Assembly (NCBI RefSeq): GCF_002836475.1
Contig: NZ_PJBJ01000023.1
Span: 248,001 to 312,000, forward strand
Source of the DNA: Flavobacterium sp. ALD4
Lineage (GTDB): Bacteria > Bacteroidota > Bacteroidia > Flavobacteriales > Flavobacteriaceae
DNA: 64,000 bases
Reading direction: 5' to 3'
The notes under the pieces are model-generated. The model did not search any database. It was given only the letters and a program-made list of their open reading frames with translations, and was not told where the DNA came from. Each line of letters starts with the position of its first letter. The first letter of the stretch is position 1. The translations under genes were made by a program, and so were the position numbers. This document shows positions 36,672-48,868 of this stretch, one piece after another.

Positions 36672-36762
36672 TGGCCCTAGTACCGATTGTAGTGAAAATC
36701 CTTTTTGTCCACCTTTTTGGCGGATAAAAAGATTGAAGCGGAAAGCGGGATTAAGCTTCAAA
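36672..36762 (+). repeat. Intergenic hairpin element, likely dispersed repeat
   Basis: Between the two nucleotidase halves lies a structured block. AATCCTTTTTGTCC (36697-36710) pairs, with two bulges, with GGATAAAAAGATT (36722-36734) around an 11-base loop. It is followed by GAAGCGGAAAGCGGGATT. I recall similar blocks of this kind between genes in many Flavobacterium genomes, but only one is in this window. It could end or attenuate transcription between the halves. Confidence 0.5.
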
Positions 36763-36772
36763 AAAAGAAAAA

Positions 36773-37684
36773 ATGAAAAGAAGAGATTTCATAGAGAAAA
36801 CAGCCGCAACTACGGCAGTATTAGGTTTAGGGCTATCATTGAGTAGTTTTGAATGTCTGAATGTCAAAAAAATAACCATACTCCACACCAATGATGTCCA
36901 TAGTCATATCGATCCTTTTCCCGCCGATGATCACAGAAATCCAAATATGGGCGGTGTTGCCAGAAGGGCGGCATTAATCCAAAAAATCAGAAAAGAAGAT
37001 GAAAACGTATTGTTGTTGGATGCAGGTGATATTTTTCAAGGAACTCCTTATTTTAATTATTATGGAGGCGAACTAGAATTTAAATTAATGAGCATGATGC
37101 AATATGATGCCTCGACCATAGGAAATCATGATTTTGACAATGGAATCTCCGGTTTATACGCTCAAATGCCACATGCAAAATTCGAATTTCTATCTGCTAA
37201 TTACGATTTTAAAAACACTATCATGGACGGCTTAGTCAAACCTTATAAAATTTTCAATAAAAACGGAATTAAAGTTGGTGTTTTCGGTATTGGAATTGAA
37301 CTTGATGGTTTAGTTGATAAAAAAATGTACCAAGAAACTGTATATAACAATCCTGTTGAAACAGCACAGGAAATGACCAGAATATTAAAAGAAGAGAACA
37401 AATGCGACTTAATTATTTGTTTATCACATCTGGGCTATAATTATAAAAATGAGCCAACAAGAATATGCGACTTACAACTAGCCGCGGCAACAAAAGATAT
37501 CGATCTGATAATCGGAGGACACACTCATACTTTCCTTGACAAACCTACCGTTACAAAAAACAGTATTGGAAACGAAGTTTTAATAAACCAAGTTGGCTGT
37601 TATGGTATTAATCTTGGCCGTATTGATTTTTATTTTGATTCCAATAAAAGAAAAGCATCGGAAGGAATAGCAATCATTGTTTAA
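36773..37684 (+). CDS. Exported metallophosphatase, 5'-nucleotidase N-terminal domain only
   Basis: A 303-residue calcineurin-type metallophosphatase. It begins with a Tat-like signal (KRRDFIEKTAATTAVLGLGL; twin Arg at residues 3-4). Metal ligands are visible: HTNDVHSHIDPF, LLDAGDIFQGTPYF, TIGNHDFDNG, CLSHLGYNY and IIGGHTHTFL. This is the N-terminal half of the UshA family; the C-terminal substrate-binding half is the separate lipoprotein upstream. A Tat signal fits a fold that takes up metal in the cytoplasm before export. It converges on the membrane-protein gene with a 2-base gap and no terminator hairpin. Confidence 0.9.
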   Translation: MKRRDFIEKTAATTAVLGLGLSLSSFECLNVKKITILHTNDVHSHIDPFPADDHRNPNMGGVARRAALIQKIRKEDENVLLLDAGDIFQGTPYFNYYGGELEFKLMSMMQYDASTIGNHDFDNGISGLYAQMPHAKFEFLSANYDFKNTIMDGLVKPYKIFNKNGIKVGVFGIGIELDGLVDKKMYQETVYNNPVETAQEMTRILKEENKCDLIICLSHLGYNYKNEPTRICDLQLAAATKDIDLIIGGHTHTFLDKPTVTKNSIGNEVLINQVGCYGINLGRIDFYFDSNKRKASEGIAIIV

Positions 37685-37686
37685 AC

Positions 37687-40447
<2,761 letters not shown>

Positions 40448-40469
40448 TTAAAAGAAATATCAAGAATAA

Positions 40470-40943
40470 TTACCCTTCAATAATTGAATTTATTTGCTTG
40501 TATAATTGCCCGTCACTTAAAAAAGCACCCTGTTGTATCAAAGCAAAAAGAGAAGTGTTACGCTCTTCCGTAAACTCCTTTTTACCCACTTTCATCTCGA
40601 TTGTATCCGTAAACATATTATCACTAAGCCATTGCAACCCTTCTTTCGTTAAAAAATCTACGTCAGGAACCAATGATTTTAGGACAATAGACTGTACATG
40701 CGTATCGAAACTCTGAAAAAGAAAAATATGGTTTTTTGAAAAATGCTCTAAATATTCAGCTCTTGTCAAAACTCCTTCCCAGACTAAATCAGAAAAAACG
40801 TCTAATTCCTGTTCGGCAACTTCCGGTTTCTCTGCTTTGATGGTATCCCATTCCGCTTTATCAATTGTTTGAGTCGCTAAAAAAGTACTAAATTCTTGCG
40901 TTAACTCCTCAAACTGTTCTTTTGTTAATCTTGTATACTTCAT
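40470..40943 (-). CDS. Hypothetical protein, DUF6495-like
   Basis: A 157-residue soluble acidic protein: LTKEQFEELTQEFSTFLATQ, DVFSDLVWEGVLTRAEYL, IFLFQSFDTHVQSIVLKS and WLSDNMFTDTIEMKVGKKEF. No signal peptide or TM segments. I recall this as the DUF6495 family, specific to Bacteroidota; the label is from memory. It is the first gene upstream of ligA on this strand, with a -7 element at 41027-41034. The function is unknown. Confidence 0.78.
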   Translation of the reverse strand: MKYTRLTKEQFEELTQEFSTFLATQTIDKAEWDTIKAEKPEVAEQELDVFSDLVWEGVLTRAEYLEHFSKNHIFLFQSFDTHVQSIVLKSLVPDVDFLTKEGLQWLSDNMFTDTIEMKVGKKEFTEERNTSLFALIQQGAFLSDGQLYKQINSIIEG

Positions 40944-41026
40944 AATGAAATTTAATAATTTACGCTTTGAAATGATAATTTCAAAAATCTAATTTTAATT
41001 TATACCTCCATTTAATATGGAGTTTG

Positions 41027-41034
41027 CAAATTTA
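41027..41034 (-). promoter_or_regulatory. -7 element of the DUF6495-like gene
   Basis: Reads TAAATTTG on the minus strand, 83 bases upstream of the ATG at 40943 and just after the TonB-receptor terminator. Confidence 0.45.
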
Positions 41035-41047
41035 GAATTTATAAATA

Positions 41048-41079
41048 AAAAAAGCCTTCTTTTTCAAGAAGGCTTTTTT
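41048..41079 (-). terminator. Terminator after the TonB-dependent receptor
   Basis: A 14-bp perfect stem (41048-41061 with 41066-41079) with a 4-base loop and a T run on the minus strand, 20 bases past the receptor stop. Confidence 0.9.
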
Positions 41080-41098
41080 ATAAAATATTTACAATAGA

Positions 41099-44000
41099 TT
41101 AGAATATATATCTAAGTCCAAATTGCGCTTGCCATCTTGACAATAAACTAGCATCATAGGTAAACGTTTTCGTTTGCTCCCCGCTAAAAGTATATGTTGG
41201 TATCTTTGTTGCTTGATCAACAGAAACTCCAATAGGCTGTACACTTGTAGGAATTTGAACTACTCCCCAGTCAGAATTAAGAAAATTTCCTATATTCAAT
41301 ACATCTATACTAAATTGGATTGTATTGGTTTTATTACCTGAAACTTTGAAGTTATAATCTTGCATAAATTTAAAATCCCATTTTCCTCTCCAAGGAGATA
41401 AAGCACCATAACGTTCTGCATATTGACCTCTTCTTCCACTCATGTAATTATCTTGACTTATGAATTTATCAAATGCAGCGGCTTGTCCAGCACCTGAAAA
41501 TATCATTGTGCTAATTTGAGCTGTTGTCGGTATGAAAATTAAATCATTTCCTGAGGCTCCATCATTATTGATGTCTCCACCATACGTATAGTTGAAACGA
41601 CCTCCTTGTGCATATTCGAAGAAAGTAGAAACAGTGGTTGCCCACTTGTCATTACCATATCTCCATTTTTTAGAAGCTACCCCAATGAAACGGTTTTTAT
41701 CACCATATTTAGAATTAGATAGCGTTGCATCATTTACATTTCCTAAAGCAGGATTAAAAGCAAATGCATCACCAGCGATTTCAGCTTCAATAGAATTTAC
41801 ATCTAAAGATTTTAAATAGTTATACCCTAAACTAGCGAACAAACCATTATTAAAATTCTTTTGTATTTTAATAGAAGTATTAAATGCACTTCCTTTATTT
41901 GTGTTAGTCAGTACATAACCATTTGTAGCTGCCGGAAAACCATAATCAGTCCAAGTACCTTGGTCATTAGCACCATAAACAGCTCTGTCATCAGCACCAA
42001 CTAATTGGCTCGTTGGTTGTTTTAAACCCCAATTTTGAACTTGAACTCCATTTAAATCTTTATTAAATGATGCATCTACCGTCACAATATAGTTGTTATC
42101 GAATTTATGATCGTATCCTAAACTCGTTCTCCATACCTGTGGAAATTTAAAGTCCGGATTAACAACTTGGTAGAAAAAAGGATCTGAACCACCTACTTGA
42201 TTTCCAATCCAAACAAAAGGAAGTCTTCCAGTAAAAATACCTGTTCCTCCACGAAGTTGTTTTGTTTTATCTCCTGTGATATCCCAGTTAAAACCAGCTC
42301 TCGGTGACCAAAGTATGCTGTTGTTTGGCATTTTTGTAGAATCGAAATTAACTACACTACCATCTTTAGGATTGTAATAATCAATATTTGGTAAATATCC
42401 TTCTGAATTTTCAGTATCAATAAATTTTTGAGCTAAGTCTGAAGTATTAAAATACAATGGCTTATCAGCTCTTAAACCGTATATCAATTTAAAGTTGTCA
42501 TTGATATTCCATTCATCCTGAACGTACAATGCAACTTGACCAACATTTAATTCAGCCAGGTTCCAACCACCATCTACACCATCAGCTAAAGCATTTTTAG
42601 TATTAAAAGTGCTTTGCGCATCTGCAATTGCTTGAGCATAATACCCACTTGCAATATTAGCGTCAAATCCAGCTAAATCAGTACTACCGAACACGTCAAA
42701 ACCATAACCTTTAAGGTTAAACGAGTTTTTAAACATGAATTTTTCGAATGAAAAACCTGCAGTATAAGTATGGTTCCCTTTTACAATATTCAAATTATCA
42801 GTAATCTGAATTACTTTTTGATCCAGCTTATTATTTATGGAGAAAGGCTCATGTCCTGCAATAATATAAGGAGAACCTGCTTTTGTGATATTTATTACTG
42901 GAGCTGGTGAAGAAAATGGTCTTCTATAATCATCAAAATGAGTATAACCAGCTTGTAATTTATTAGTCACCACTTCACTAAATTTTGAGTTTAACTCAAC
43001 TAAGAATGAACTGATCTTATTATTGATTTGGTATCCTGAGTTTGCGAATTGCAAAGTATTAGCATCTGGGCCTCTACGAATAAGTGCCGTAGGGTGCGCA
43101 GGCTTATCTTTTGAAGCATCAAGGAAATTATAAATAACAGCCAATTTATGATTGTCATTAATATTCCAATCAAATTTAACAATTCCTTTATTAGAATTCG
43201 AATTATGAGTAAACCCTTGGTATGCTCCTGTATTATAACCTAGATTACCTAACTCAGTAGAAACACGCATTAAATCAGTAGCTAAAACTCTAGATTCATT
43301 TACCCCTGTTACACCATTACCGTCGTTAGCTACAAAGTTTGAACCTGAGTCACTTCTTTTGTCAATTTCAAAATTGGCGAAAAAGAACAATTTGTTTTTG
43401 ACAATTGGACCTCCAATACTTACACCTGCTTGAGTTTGTTCTAATGAAGGAACAAATATATTCTCTCCTTTTACCTTACTACCGGTTAAATCTTGATTTC
43501 TGAAAAAAGTATAAGTAGTACCGTGAAATTCATTTGTCCCTGATTTTGTAACCGCGTTTACGGAAGCTCCTGTAAATCCAGACAACGTTACGTCATAAGG
43601 TGCAGTCGCAACTTGAATTTGCTCAATTGCATCAAGAGAAATTGGTTGTGAACCAGTTTGTCCTCCTGGAGTCGCAGCATCTAATCCGAAAGGATTATTA
43701 AAAACGGCACCATTCAAAGAGTAATTATTATACTGATCATTTCTACCACCAAAAGAACCACCACTGGCGGAAGGCTCCAAACGTGTAAAATCTTCGGCAG
43801 ATCTTGAAATAGTCGGCAAAGCTGTTAACTCTTTTCTGCCTATAGTCGTTTCTGCTCCAGTTCTCCCTGCTCCAAAAACTTTGTTTTTTGAACCTGTGAT
43901 TACAATTTCGCTAAGTTGTTGACTTTCGTCTTGCAACAAAATGTCTAAACTAAATGGCTTACCTAATTCAAGGTAAACATCGTTGATTTCCTCTGTTCGA

Positions 44001-44251
44001 AATCCAATAAAGGTTACCACAACTTTGTACGGTCCTCCAACTCTCATGTTTAGCATACTAAACCTACCTTCCGCATTTGACAATGCAGAATACTTAGATC
44101 CTGTTGGGGTATGAATTGCTAAAATAGATGCACCTGGAAGTAACTCCGTGTCTGAACTTTTTACTGTTCCCTTAATACTGGACGTTGTACTTTGGGCTAC
44201 CATGGTATGTAGTCCAAAAACAAAGAATAATAAAGTAATAAATTTTTTCAT
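41099..44251 (-). CDS. TonB-dependent receptor with carboxypeptidase-regulatory domain (Oar-like)
   Basis: About 1050 residues. A signal peptide (KKFITLLFFVFGLHTMVAQ) precedes a CarboxypepD_reg-like domain (TSSIKGTVKSSDTELLPGA, then MLNMRVGGPYKVVVTFIGF). A plug domain follows (GRKELTALPTISRSAEDFTR, SYSLNG-type NNYSLNGAVFNNPFGLD, VNAVTKSGTNEFHGT). A long beta-barrel ends in the aromatic strand RWQAQFGLRYIF. This is the Oar/OmpA-like class of receptor. No SusD partner is adjacent, so it is not a typical polysaccharide-utilisation pair; the ligand is unknown. ATG 44251 was chosen because an upstream in-frame TTG belongs to a TACTTTTG promoter. Confidence 0.93.
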   Translation of the reverse strand: MKKFITLLFFVFGLHTMVAQSTTSSIKGTVKSSDTELLPGASILAIHTPTGSKYSALSNAEGRFSMLNMRVGGPYKVVVTFIGFRTEEINDVYLELGKPFSLDILLQDESQQLSEIVITGSKNKVFGAGRTGAETTIGRKELTALPTISRSAEDFTRLEPSASGGSFGGRNDQYNNYSLNGAVFNNPFGLDAATPGGQTGSQPISLDAIEQIQVATAPYDVTLSGFTGASVNAVTKSGTNEFHGTTYTFFRNQDLTGSKVKGENIFVPSLEQTQAGVSIGGPIVKNKLFFFANFEIDKRSDSGSNFVANDGNGVTGVNESRVLATDLMRVSTELGNLGYNTGAYQGFTHNSNSNKGIVKFDWNINDNHKLAVIYNFLDASKDKPAHPTALIRRGPDANTLQFANSGYQINNKISSFLVELNSKFSEVVTNKLQAGYTHFDDYRRPFSSPAPVINITKAGSPYIIAGHEPFSINNKLDQKVIQITDNLNIVKGNHTYTAGFSFEKFMFKNSFNLKGYGFDVFGSTDLAGFDANIASGYYAQAIADAQSTFNTKNALADGVDGGWNLAELNVGQVALYVQDEWNINDNFKLIYGLRADKPLYFNTSDLAQKFIDTENSEGYLPNIDYYNPKDGSVVNFDSTKMPNNSILWSPRAGFNWDITGDKTKQLRGGTGIFTGRLPFVWIGNQVGGSDPFFYQVVNPDFKFPQVWRTSLGYDHKFDNNYIVTVDASFNKDLNGVQVQNWGLKQPTSQLVGADDRAVYGANDQGTWTDYGFPAATNGYVLTNTNKGSAFNTSIKIQKNFNNGLFASLGYNYLKSLDVNSIEAEIAGDAFAFNPALGNVNDATLSNSKYGDKNRFIGVASKKWRYGNDKWATTVSTFFEYAQGGRFNYTYGGDINNDGASGNDLIFIPTTAQISTMIFSGAGQAAAFDKFISQDNYMSGRRGQYAERYGALSPWRGKWDFKFMQDYNFKVSGNKTNTIQFSIDVLNIGNFLNSDWGVVQIPTSVQPIGVSVDQATKIPTYTFSGEQTKTFTYDASLLSRWQAQFGLRYIF

Positions 44252-44277
44252 TTCTGTAAATATGTGTTTGTTTGCGG

Positions 44278-44285
44278 CAAAAGTA
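44278..44285 (-). promoter_or_regulatory. -7 element of the TonB-receptor gene
   Basis: Reads TACTTTTG on the minus strand, 26 bases upstream of the ATG at 44251. Confidence 0.55.
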
Positions 44286-44292
44286 GACAAAA

Positions 44293-44317
44293 AAAAATCA
44301 CTCCGAGGAGTGATTTT
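44293..44317 (-). terminator. Terminator after rpsF-rpsR-rplI
   Basis: ATCACTC/GAGTGAT stem, extended by flanking A and T runs (44293-44317), 31 bases past the rplI stop and immediately before the TonB-receptor promoter. Confidence 0.8.
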
Positions 44318-44348
44318 AATATATTCTTAAAAAAATGTTAACAGAATG

Positions 44349-44789
44349 TTATTCTTCTGCAATAATTTCGTAGGGTAATTCGATGATTACATCTCTATGT
44401 AAACGAACGCTAGCGGAATATTTACCAGTACGTTTAACGATACCACTAGTGATGAATTTTCTGTCAATTACTTGACCACCTTTTGCTAAAACGGCAGCGA
44501 TATCAATATTCGTGATTGAACCGAATAATTTTTCTCCACCTGCTTTCGCAATGATTTTGATTTCGATAGCTTTTAAAGCGTCAGCTATTGCTTCCGCATC
44601 GCTTATTACTTTAGCTTCTTTATGTGCTCTTTGCTTTAGATTTTCGGCTAACACTTTCTTTGCAGAAGAAGTTGCCAAATGCGCATGTCCTTGTGGAATT
44701 AAAAAATTACGACCGTATCCGTTTTTAACAGTTACGATGTCATCTTTAAATCCTACATTTTGTACGTCTTTTTTAAGTATAAGTTCCAT
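44349..44789 (-). CDS. rplI: 50S ribosomal protein L9
   Basis: A 146-residue L9. The N-terminal 23S-rRNA-binding domain has LILKKDVQNVGFKDDIVTVK and NGYGRNFLIPQGHAHLA. A long connecting helix (KVLAENLKQRAHKEAKVI) leads to the C-terminal domain (IIAKAGGEKLFGSITNIDIA, TGKYSASVRLHRDVIIELP). Length is normal. It is the last gene of the rpsF-rpsR-rplI operon, followed by a terminator. Confidence 0.98.
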   Translation of the reverse strand: MELILKKDVQNVGFKDDIVTVKNGYGRNFLIPQGHAHLATSSAKKVLAENLKQRAHKEAKVISDAEAIADALKAIEIKIIAKAGGEKLFGSITNIDIAAVLAKGGQVIDRKFITSGIVKRTGKYSASVRLHRDVIIELPYEIIAEE

Positions 44790-44854
44790 GTTGTTGTCCT
44801 TTATAGGAGAAGTTAGGTTTCATATTTCAGAAAACCAACAACTGAGTTAAAATA

Positions 44855-45151
44855 TTATTTTAATAAATCGGCCACGTATGGCATTAAAGCTAAGTGACGC
44901 GCTCTCTTAACAGCTACAGAAACTTTCCTTTGAAATTTTAATGAAGTTCCAGTTAAACGACGTGGAAGAATTTTTCCTTGCTCATTTACGAATTTCAATA
45001 AGAAATCACCGTCTTTATAATCGATATATTTGATACCTGATTTTTTGAAACGACAATACTTTTTTTGTTTGTTAGTTTCTATATTTAAAGGCGTAAGATA
45101 TCTGATATCTCCGTCTTTTTTTCCTGAAGCAGATTGTTGTAGTGTTGCCAT
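44855..45151 (-). CDS. rpsR: 30S ribosomal protein S18
   Basis: A 98-residue S18 with [38 protein letters not shown] and the C-terminal basic [20 protein letters not shown] (binding beside S6). The N-terminal extension of about 25 residues is normal in Bacteroidota. It follows rpsF after 3 bases. Confidence 0.98.
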   Translation of the reverse strand: MATLQQSASGKKDGDIRYLTPLNIETNKQKKYCRFKKSGIKYIDYKDGDFLLKFVNEQGKILPRRLTGTSLKFQRKVSVAVKRARHLALMPYVADLLK

Positions 45152-45154
45152 GAT

Positions 45155-45496
45155 TTAAGCTTTTGTAGATTTTAATTTTGTTCTTCTTCTTTCAGCCCAA
45201 GAAATAGCGTGTTTATCTAAACTTACAGTTAAGAAACGCATAACTCTTTCGTCACGTCTAAATTCTGTTTCAAAAGCAATTAGAACTTCTCCTGGTACTT
45301 TGAATTCGAATAAGTGATAAAAGCCACTTTTTTTGTTTTGAATTTCGTAAGCCATTTTTTTAAGGCCCCAGTCTTCTTTCGACACCATTTCGGCTCCTCT
45401 AGTAGTAAGAAAATCTTCAAATTTGCTTACTGTTTCCTTTACCTGAACATCAGATAAAACGGGATTTAAAATGAAAACAGTTTCATAATGATTCAT
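45155..45496 (-). CDS. rpsF: 30S ribosomal protein S6
   Basis: A 113-residue S6: HYETVFILNPVLSDVQVKET, GAEMVSKEDWGLKKMAYEIQ, KSGFYHLFEFKVPGEVL and RDERVMRFLTVSLDKHAI. First gene of the S6-S18-L9 operon, with a TATTTTTG promoter element 29 bases upstream. The order matches the conserved bacterial arrangement without priB. Confidence 0.98.
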   Translation of the reverse strand: MNHYETVFILNPVLSDVQVKETVSKFEDFLTTRGAEMVSKEDWGLKKMAYEIQNKKSGFYHLFEFKVPGEVLIAFETEFRRDERVMRFLTVSLDKHAISWAERRRTKLKSTKA

Positions 45497-45525
45497 AAAT
45501 ATTTATTTATTTGTTAATTTGGCTG

Positions 45526-45533
45526 CAAAAATA
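45526..45533 (-). promoter_or_regulatory. -7 element of the rpsF-rpsR-rplI operon
   Basis: Reads TATTTTTG on the minus strand, 29 bases upstream of the rpsF ATG. Confidence 0.6.
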
Positions 45534-45662
45534 GCTTTTATTTTCCAATAACCAACAGTAAAATTAATTTAATCGACGTATGACAAAAATAAGTGGTGTA
45601 AACTATAATTACATTAAAAAAAAGAGATACATTTACTCTTATGAATCTTAAACATTAACATT

Positions 45663-46358
45663 ATGAAACTAAACTGTGTTGTTGTAGATGATAGTTCGAT
45701 CCAGCGAATGATCATATCTAAGTTAGTAAATAATCATACTAGCTTACATTTGATAGGTGATTTCTCAAATGCAATTGAAGCACGAAGTTGTATGTCCATC
45801 CACAATGTAGACGTAATATTCCTTGATATTGAAATGCCTGTAATTAGCGGATTTGATTTTCTGGACGGATTAAAAATCAAACCTCAAATTATTTTCATCA
45901 CTTCTAAAGCGGAATATGCCCTGAAGGCATTTGATTATGACGCAACGGATTATCTCCAAAAACCGATTGCATTAGATCGATTTAATGCGTCTGTGACCAG
46001 AGCGATGGATTTACATTTACTCAAACAAGATACTAAGGAAGAAGACGGAGAACACATTTTCATAAAAAGTAACTTAAAAAAATTGAAGATTTTCACTTCA
46101 AAAATAAAATGGATCGAGGCTTTTGGTGATTATGTAAGAGTCGTTACTGAGGATGATACCAACTTGGTTCTTTCTACCATGAAGGCTTTTGAAAATGATT
46201 TATCGAAAAAGAAATTCGTTAGGGTTCATAAATCGTACATCATTAACATTGATAAAGTAGAACGATTCAATAGTAAATTTGCAGAAATCGGTATCACTAA
46301 AATACCATTAAGTAGAAACAAAAAAGAAGATTTAGTAAAAGCACTTTCCTATGCATAA
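45663..46358 (+). CDS. LytTR-family response regulator
   Basis: A 231-residue response regulator. The receiver has VVVDDSSIQR, the phospho-acceptor Asp in VIFLDIEMPVISGFD, and ITSKAEYALKAF with Lys and the aromatic switch. YLQKPI is the receiver's KP motif. A LytTR DNA-binding domain follows from about residue 130 (IKWIEAFGDYVRVVTEDD, KKKFVRVHKSYIINIDKVERF, ITKIPLSRNKKEDLV). No histidine kinase of the usual LytS/DUF-type lies next to it, so its partner is elsewhere. It converges on priA with a 9-base gap and no clear terminator. Confidence 0.93.
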   Translation: MKLNCVVVDDSSIQRMIISKLVNNHTSLHLIGDFSNAIEARSCMSIHNVDVIFLDIEMPVISGFDFLDGLKIKPQIIFITSKAEYALKAFDYDATDYLQKPIALDRFNASVTRAMDLHLLKQDTKEEDGEHIFIKSNLKKLKIFTSKIKWIEAFGDYVRVVTEDDTNLVLSTMKAFENDLSKKKFVRVHKSYIINIDKVERFNSKFAEIGITKIPLSRNKKEDLVKALSYA

Positions 46359-46367
46359 AAAACTACT

Positions 46368-48821
46368 TTAATAAAAATCGACGTTTACCGCAACTTTAAT
46401 CGCTCTGTATTGAGCAACTGCATCAAAACTGTTCAACATCTTCTGGATAATTTTTTTAGTACTTACTATTGAAATATTTGTCGGAATCTTAATGATTATT
46501 ATCCTAATGTATTCGTTTCTTATCCTATTGATGGCAGGTTCCTCAGGTCCTAATACTGGTATATTTAGATTTTGGCTTATCACTTGATACAACCATCTAG
46601 CACCTTCCTTAAGTTTGTCAAAATCACGATGCTTTAACGTGATTTTTATAATCTTGAAATAGGGTGGGTATTTATAAATTTGTCGGTCATATAATTGTTC
46701 CTTATACATCCCTACATAATCATTATTAGTCACCTGCTGTATTGTATTATGATCTGGATTATATGTTTGAATAATTACTTTTCCTTGTTTTTCTGAGCGT
46801 CCCGAGCGTCCTGACACTTGCGTCATCATTTGAAAGCTTCTTTCAAAAGCCCTAAAGTCGGGATGATACAACATGTTATCCGCATTCATGATTCCCACTA
46901 AACTTACGTTATCAAAATCAAGTCCTTTCGCTAACATTTGTGTTCCCACCAGGATATCGACTTCCCTGTTTTTAAAACTATCAATGATTTTTTCAAACCC
47001 AAATTTGCCGCGAGTCGTGTCCTGATCCATTCTTCCTATTTTATTAAGAGGAAAAAGGCTTAATAACTCTTGCTGTATTTGCTCCGTTCCAAAACCCTTG
47101 GTGGTTAAGTCAACACTAGAACAGCTGTGACAATGAGTCGGTTTCGCAATGGAATACCCGCAATAATGACAACGCAGTTGATTTTTATGCTTATGATACG
47201 TCAAACTCACATCACATTGCTGGCAATGCGGCACGTGCCCGCAAGTCATGCATTCCACTAAAGGAGAATACCCTCTTCTGTTTTGAAACAAAATCACCTG
47301 TTCTCCCAATGCAATGGCGTTTGTGATTTCCTCGATTAAGGTGTCACTAAAATGGCCTTTCATCTTTTTTCGGAAATATTTATCTTTTAAATCAACAAGT
47401 TTGATATCCGGCATCATTACCTTCCCGTACCGCTCCTTGATTTCTACCAAACCATATTTCTCCGACTTAGCATTAAAATAGGTTTCAATACTGGGTGTTG
47501 CCGAACCTAATAAAACTTTGGCTTTATAAAAATTTGCCAATACCACCGCTGCATCACGGGCGTGATACCTAGGCGAAGGATCAATTTGTTTGAAGGTTTG
47601 CTCGTGTTCTTCATCCACGATTACAAATCCTAAATCAGCAAACGGCAAAAATAATGCCGATCTCGCTCCTATTACTATTTGTGCTTTTTCAGAATTTTGC
47701 AAAACTTGATTCCACACTTCTACACGCTCATTGTTATTGTATTTCGAATGAAAAACAGCCACTTTATTTCCAAAATAAGCTCTTAATCTCCCTACTAATT
47801 GAGTGGTAAGTGCTATTTCAGGCAACAAATACAAGACTTGCTTTCCTGTCAAGAGGTACTCCTCTATCAATTTAATGTAAATCTCAGTTTTCCCACTGGA
47901 AGTTACACCATGTAAAAGACAAACTTCTTTTTGGGTAAAACTGTCTTTTATCTCAGCAAAAGCATTTTGTTGTGCTTCACTCAGCTGTAATTCCTTTTCC
48001 CTAATCTTTCCACTAAAATTAACGCGATCCTCTTGTATATGATAATCCTCAAATACCTCTTTCTCAATTAATGCTTTTACGATTGCCGAGGTAGAATTAG
48101 CAGCCTCTACTAGTTTTTTTACAGTGAGAGGTTTTTTATCGGAAGCGTTTAGTTGAAAATACGTTAAAACGATTTCCTTTTGTTTGTTGGCACTTTTTAG
48201 TGTTTCTAGCAACTTCCCTAATCCCTCATTGGAATCATATTTAGAATTCAAACGAATGTATCGCACTAATTTGGGCTTATAACTTTCCCGCATTTCTTCG
48301 TCCAACACTAGGATGTTTTTGTCAATCAGTTTTTGAATGACCGGAAAAATATTTTTCTTGTTTAAAATTGCGATGATGTCCTGAACCTTAAGCGATGACT
48401 GCTGTTGTAAGGCCTGGAATATCAAAAACTCATCGTCAGACAGTGTGCTTTCATCAACAAAAACATCTGTTTTTTGAGAAATAACCGTTTCGCTTTCCAG
48501 TAATAAAGCACTTGGCATCGCACCGCGGTACACATCGCCAATGGCACACATATAATAGGATGCAATCCATTGCCAATGCGCAATCTGGACCTCAGTAACA
48601 ATAGGACGTTCATCAAGAATTTGATGAATTTCTTTGGCATCGTATAATGTGGGTTGGTTTTGATGCGTTTCTACTACAAGCGCAGTGTAGATTCTGCTTT
48701 TCCCAAAAGGAACTGCGAGACGCATTCCTTTCTTGATATAATGGTACTCGGCTTCCGATATACTGTATGTGAACGTTTTGGCAAGGGAAAGCGGTAAAAT
48801 TACTTCGGCAAAAAAAAGCAT
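46368..48821 (-). CDS. priA: Primosomal replication helicase PriA
   Basis: An 817-residue superfamily-2 helicase that restarts stalled replication forks. It has the N-terminal 3'-DNA-binding domain (EVILPLSLAKTFTYSI, RLAVPFGKSRIYTALV). Walker A is LLHGVTSSGKTEIYIKL and motif II is FVIVDEEHEQTFKQ. The zinc region has eight Cys in pairs (CMTCGHVPHCQQC, RCHYCG, CHSC). Motifs IV-VI are NRRGYSPLVEC, GRMDQDTTRG and VSGRSGRSEKQG. It is longer than the E. coli protein (about 730), as is common in Bacteroidota. A DUF2147 gene lies 47 bases upstream. Confidence 0.97.
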   Translation of the reverse strand: MLFFAEVILPLSLAKTFTYSISEAEYHYIKKGMRLAVPFGKSRIYTALVVETHQNQPTLYDAKEIHQILDERPIVTEVQIAHWQWIASYYMCAIGDVYRGAMPSALLLESETVISQKTDVFVDESTLSDDEFLIFQALQQQSSLKVQDIIAILNKKNIFPVIQKLIDKNILVLDEEMRESYKPKLVRYIRLNSKYDSNEGLGKLLETLKSANKQKEIVLTYFQLNASDKKPLTVKKLVEAANSTSAIVKALIEKEVFEDYHIQEDRVNFSGKIREKELQLSEAQQNAFAEIKDSFTQKEVCLLHGVTSSGKTEIYIKLIEEYLLTGKQVLYLLPEIALTTQLVGRLRAYFGNKVAVFHSKYNNNERVEVWNQVLQNSEKAQIVIGARSALFLPFADLGFVIVDEEHEQTFKQIDPSPRYHARDAAVVLANFYKAKVLLGSATPSIETYFNAKSEKYGLVEIKERYGKVMMPDIKLVDLKDKYFRKKMKGHFSDTLIEEITNAIALGEQVILFQNRRGYSPLVECMTCGHVPHCQQCDVSLTYHKHKNQLRCHYCGYSIAKPTHCHSCSSVDLTTKGFGTEQIQQELLSLFPLNKIGRMDQDTTRGKFGFEKIIDSFKNREVDILVGTQMLAKGLDFDNVSLVGIMNADNMLYHPDFRAFERSFQMMTQVSGRSGRSEKQGKVIIQTYNPDHNTIQQVTNNDYVGMYKEQLYDRQIYKYPPYFKIIKITLKHRDFDKLKEGARWLYQVISQNLNIPVLGPEEPAINRIRNEYIRIIIIKIPTNISIVSTKKIIQKMLNSFDAVAQYRAIKVAVNVDFY

Positions 48822-48868
48822 TATTTGGATATTGGGCGTTAATTAATGTAGTTAGGACACAAAAGAAC

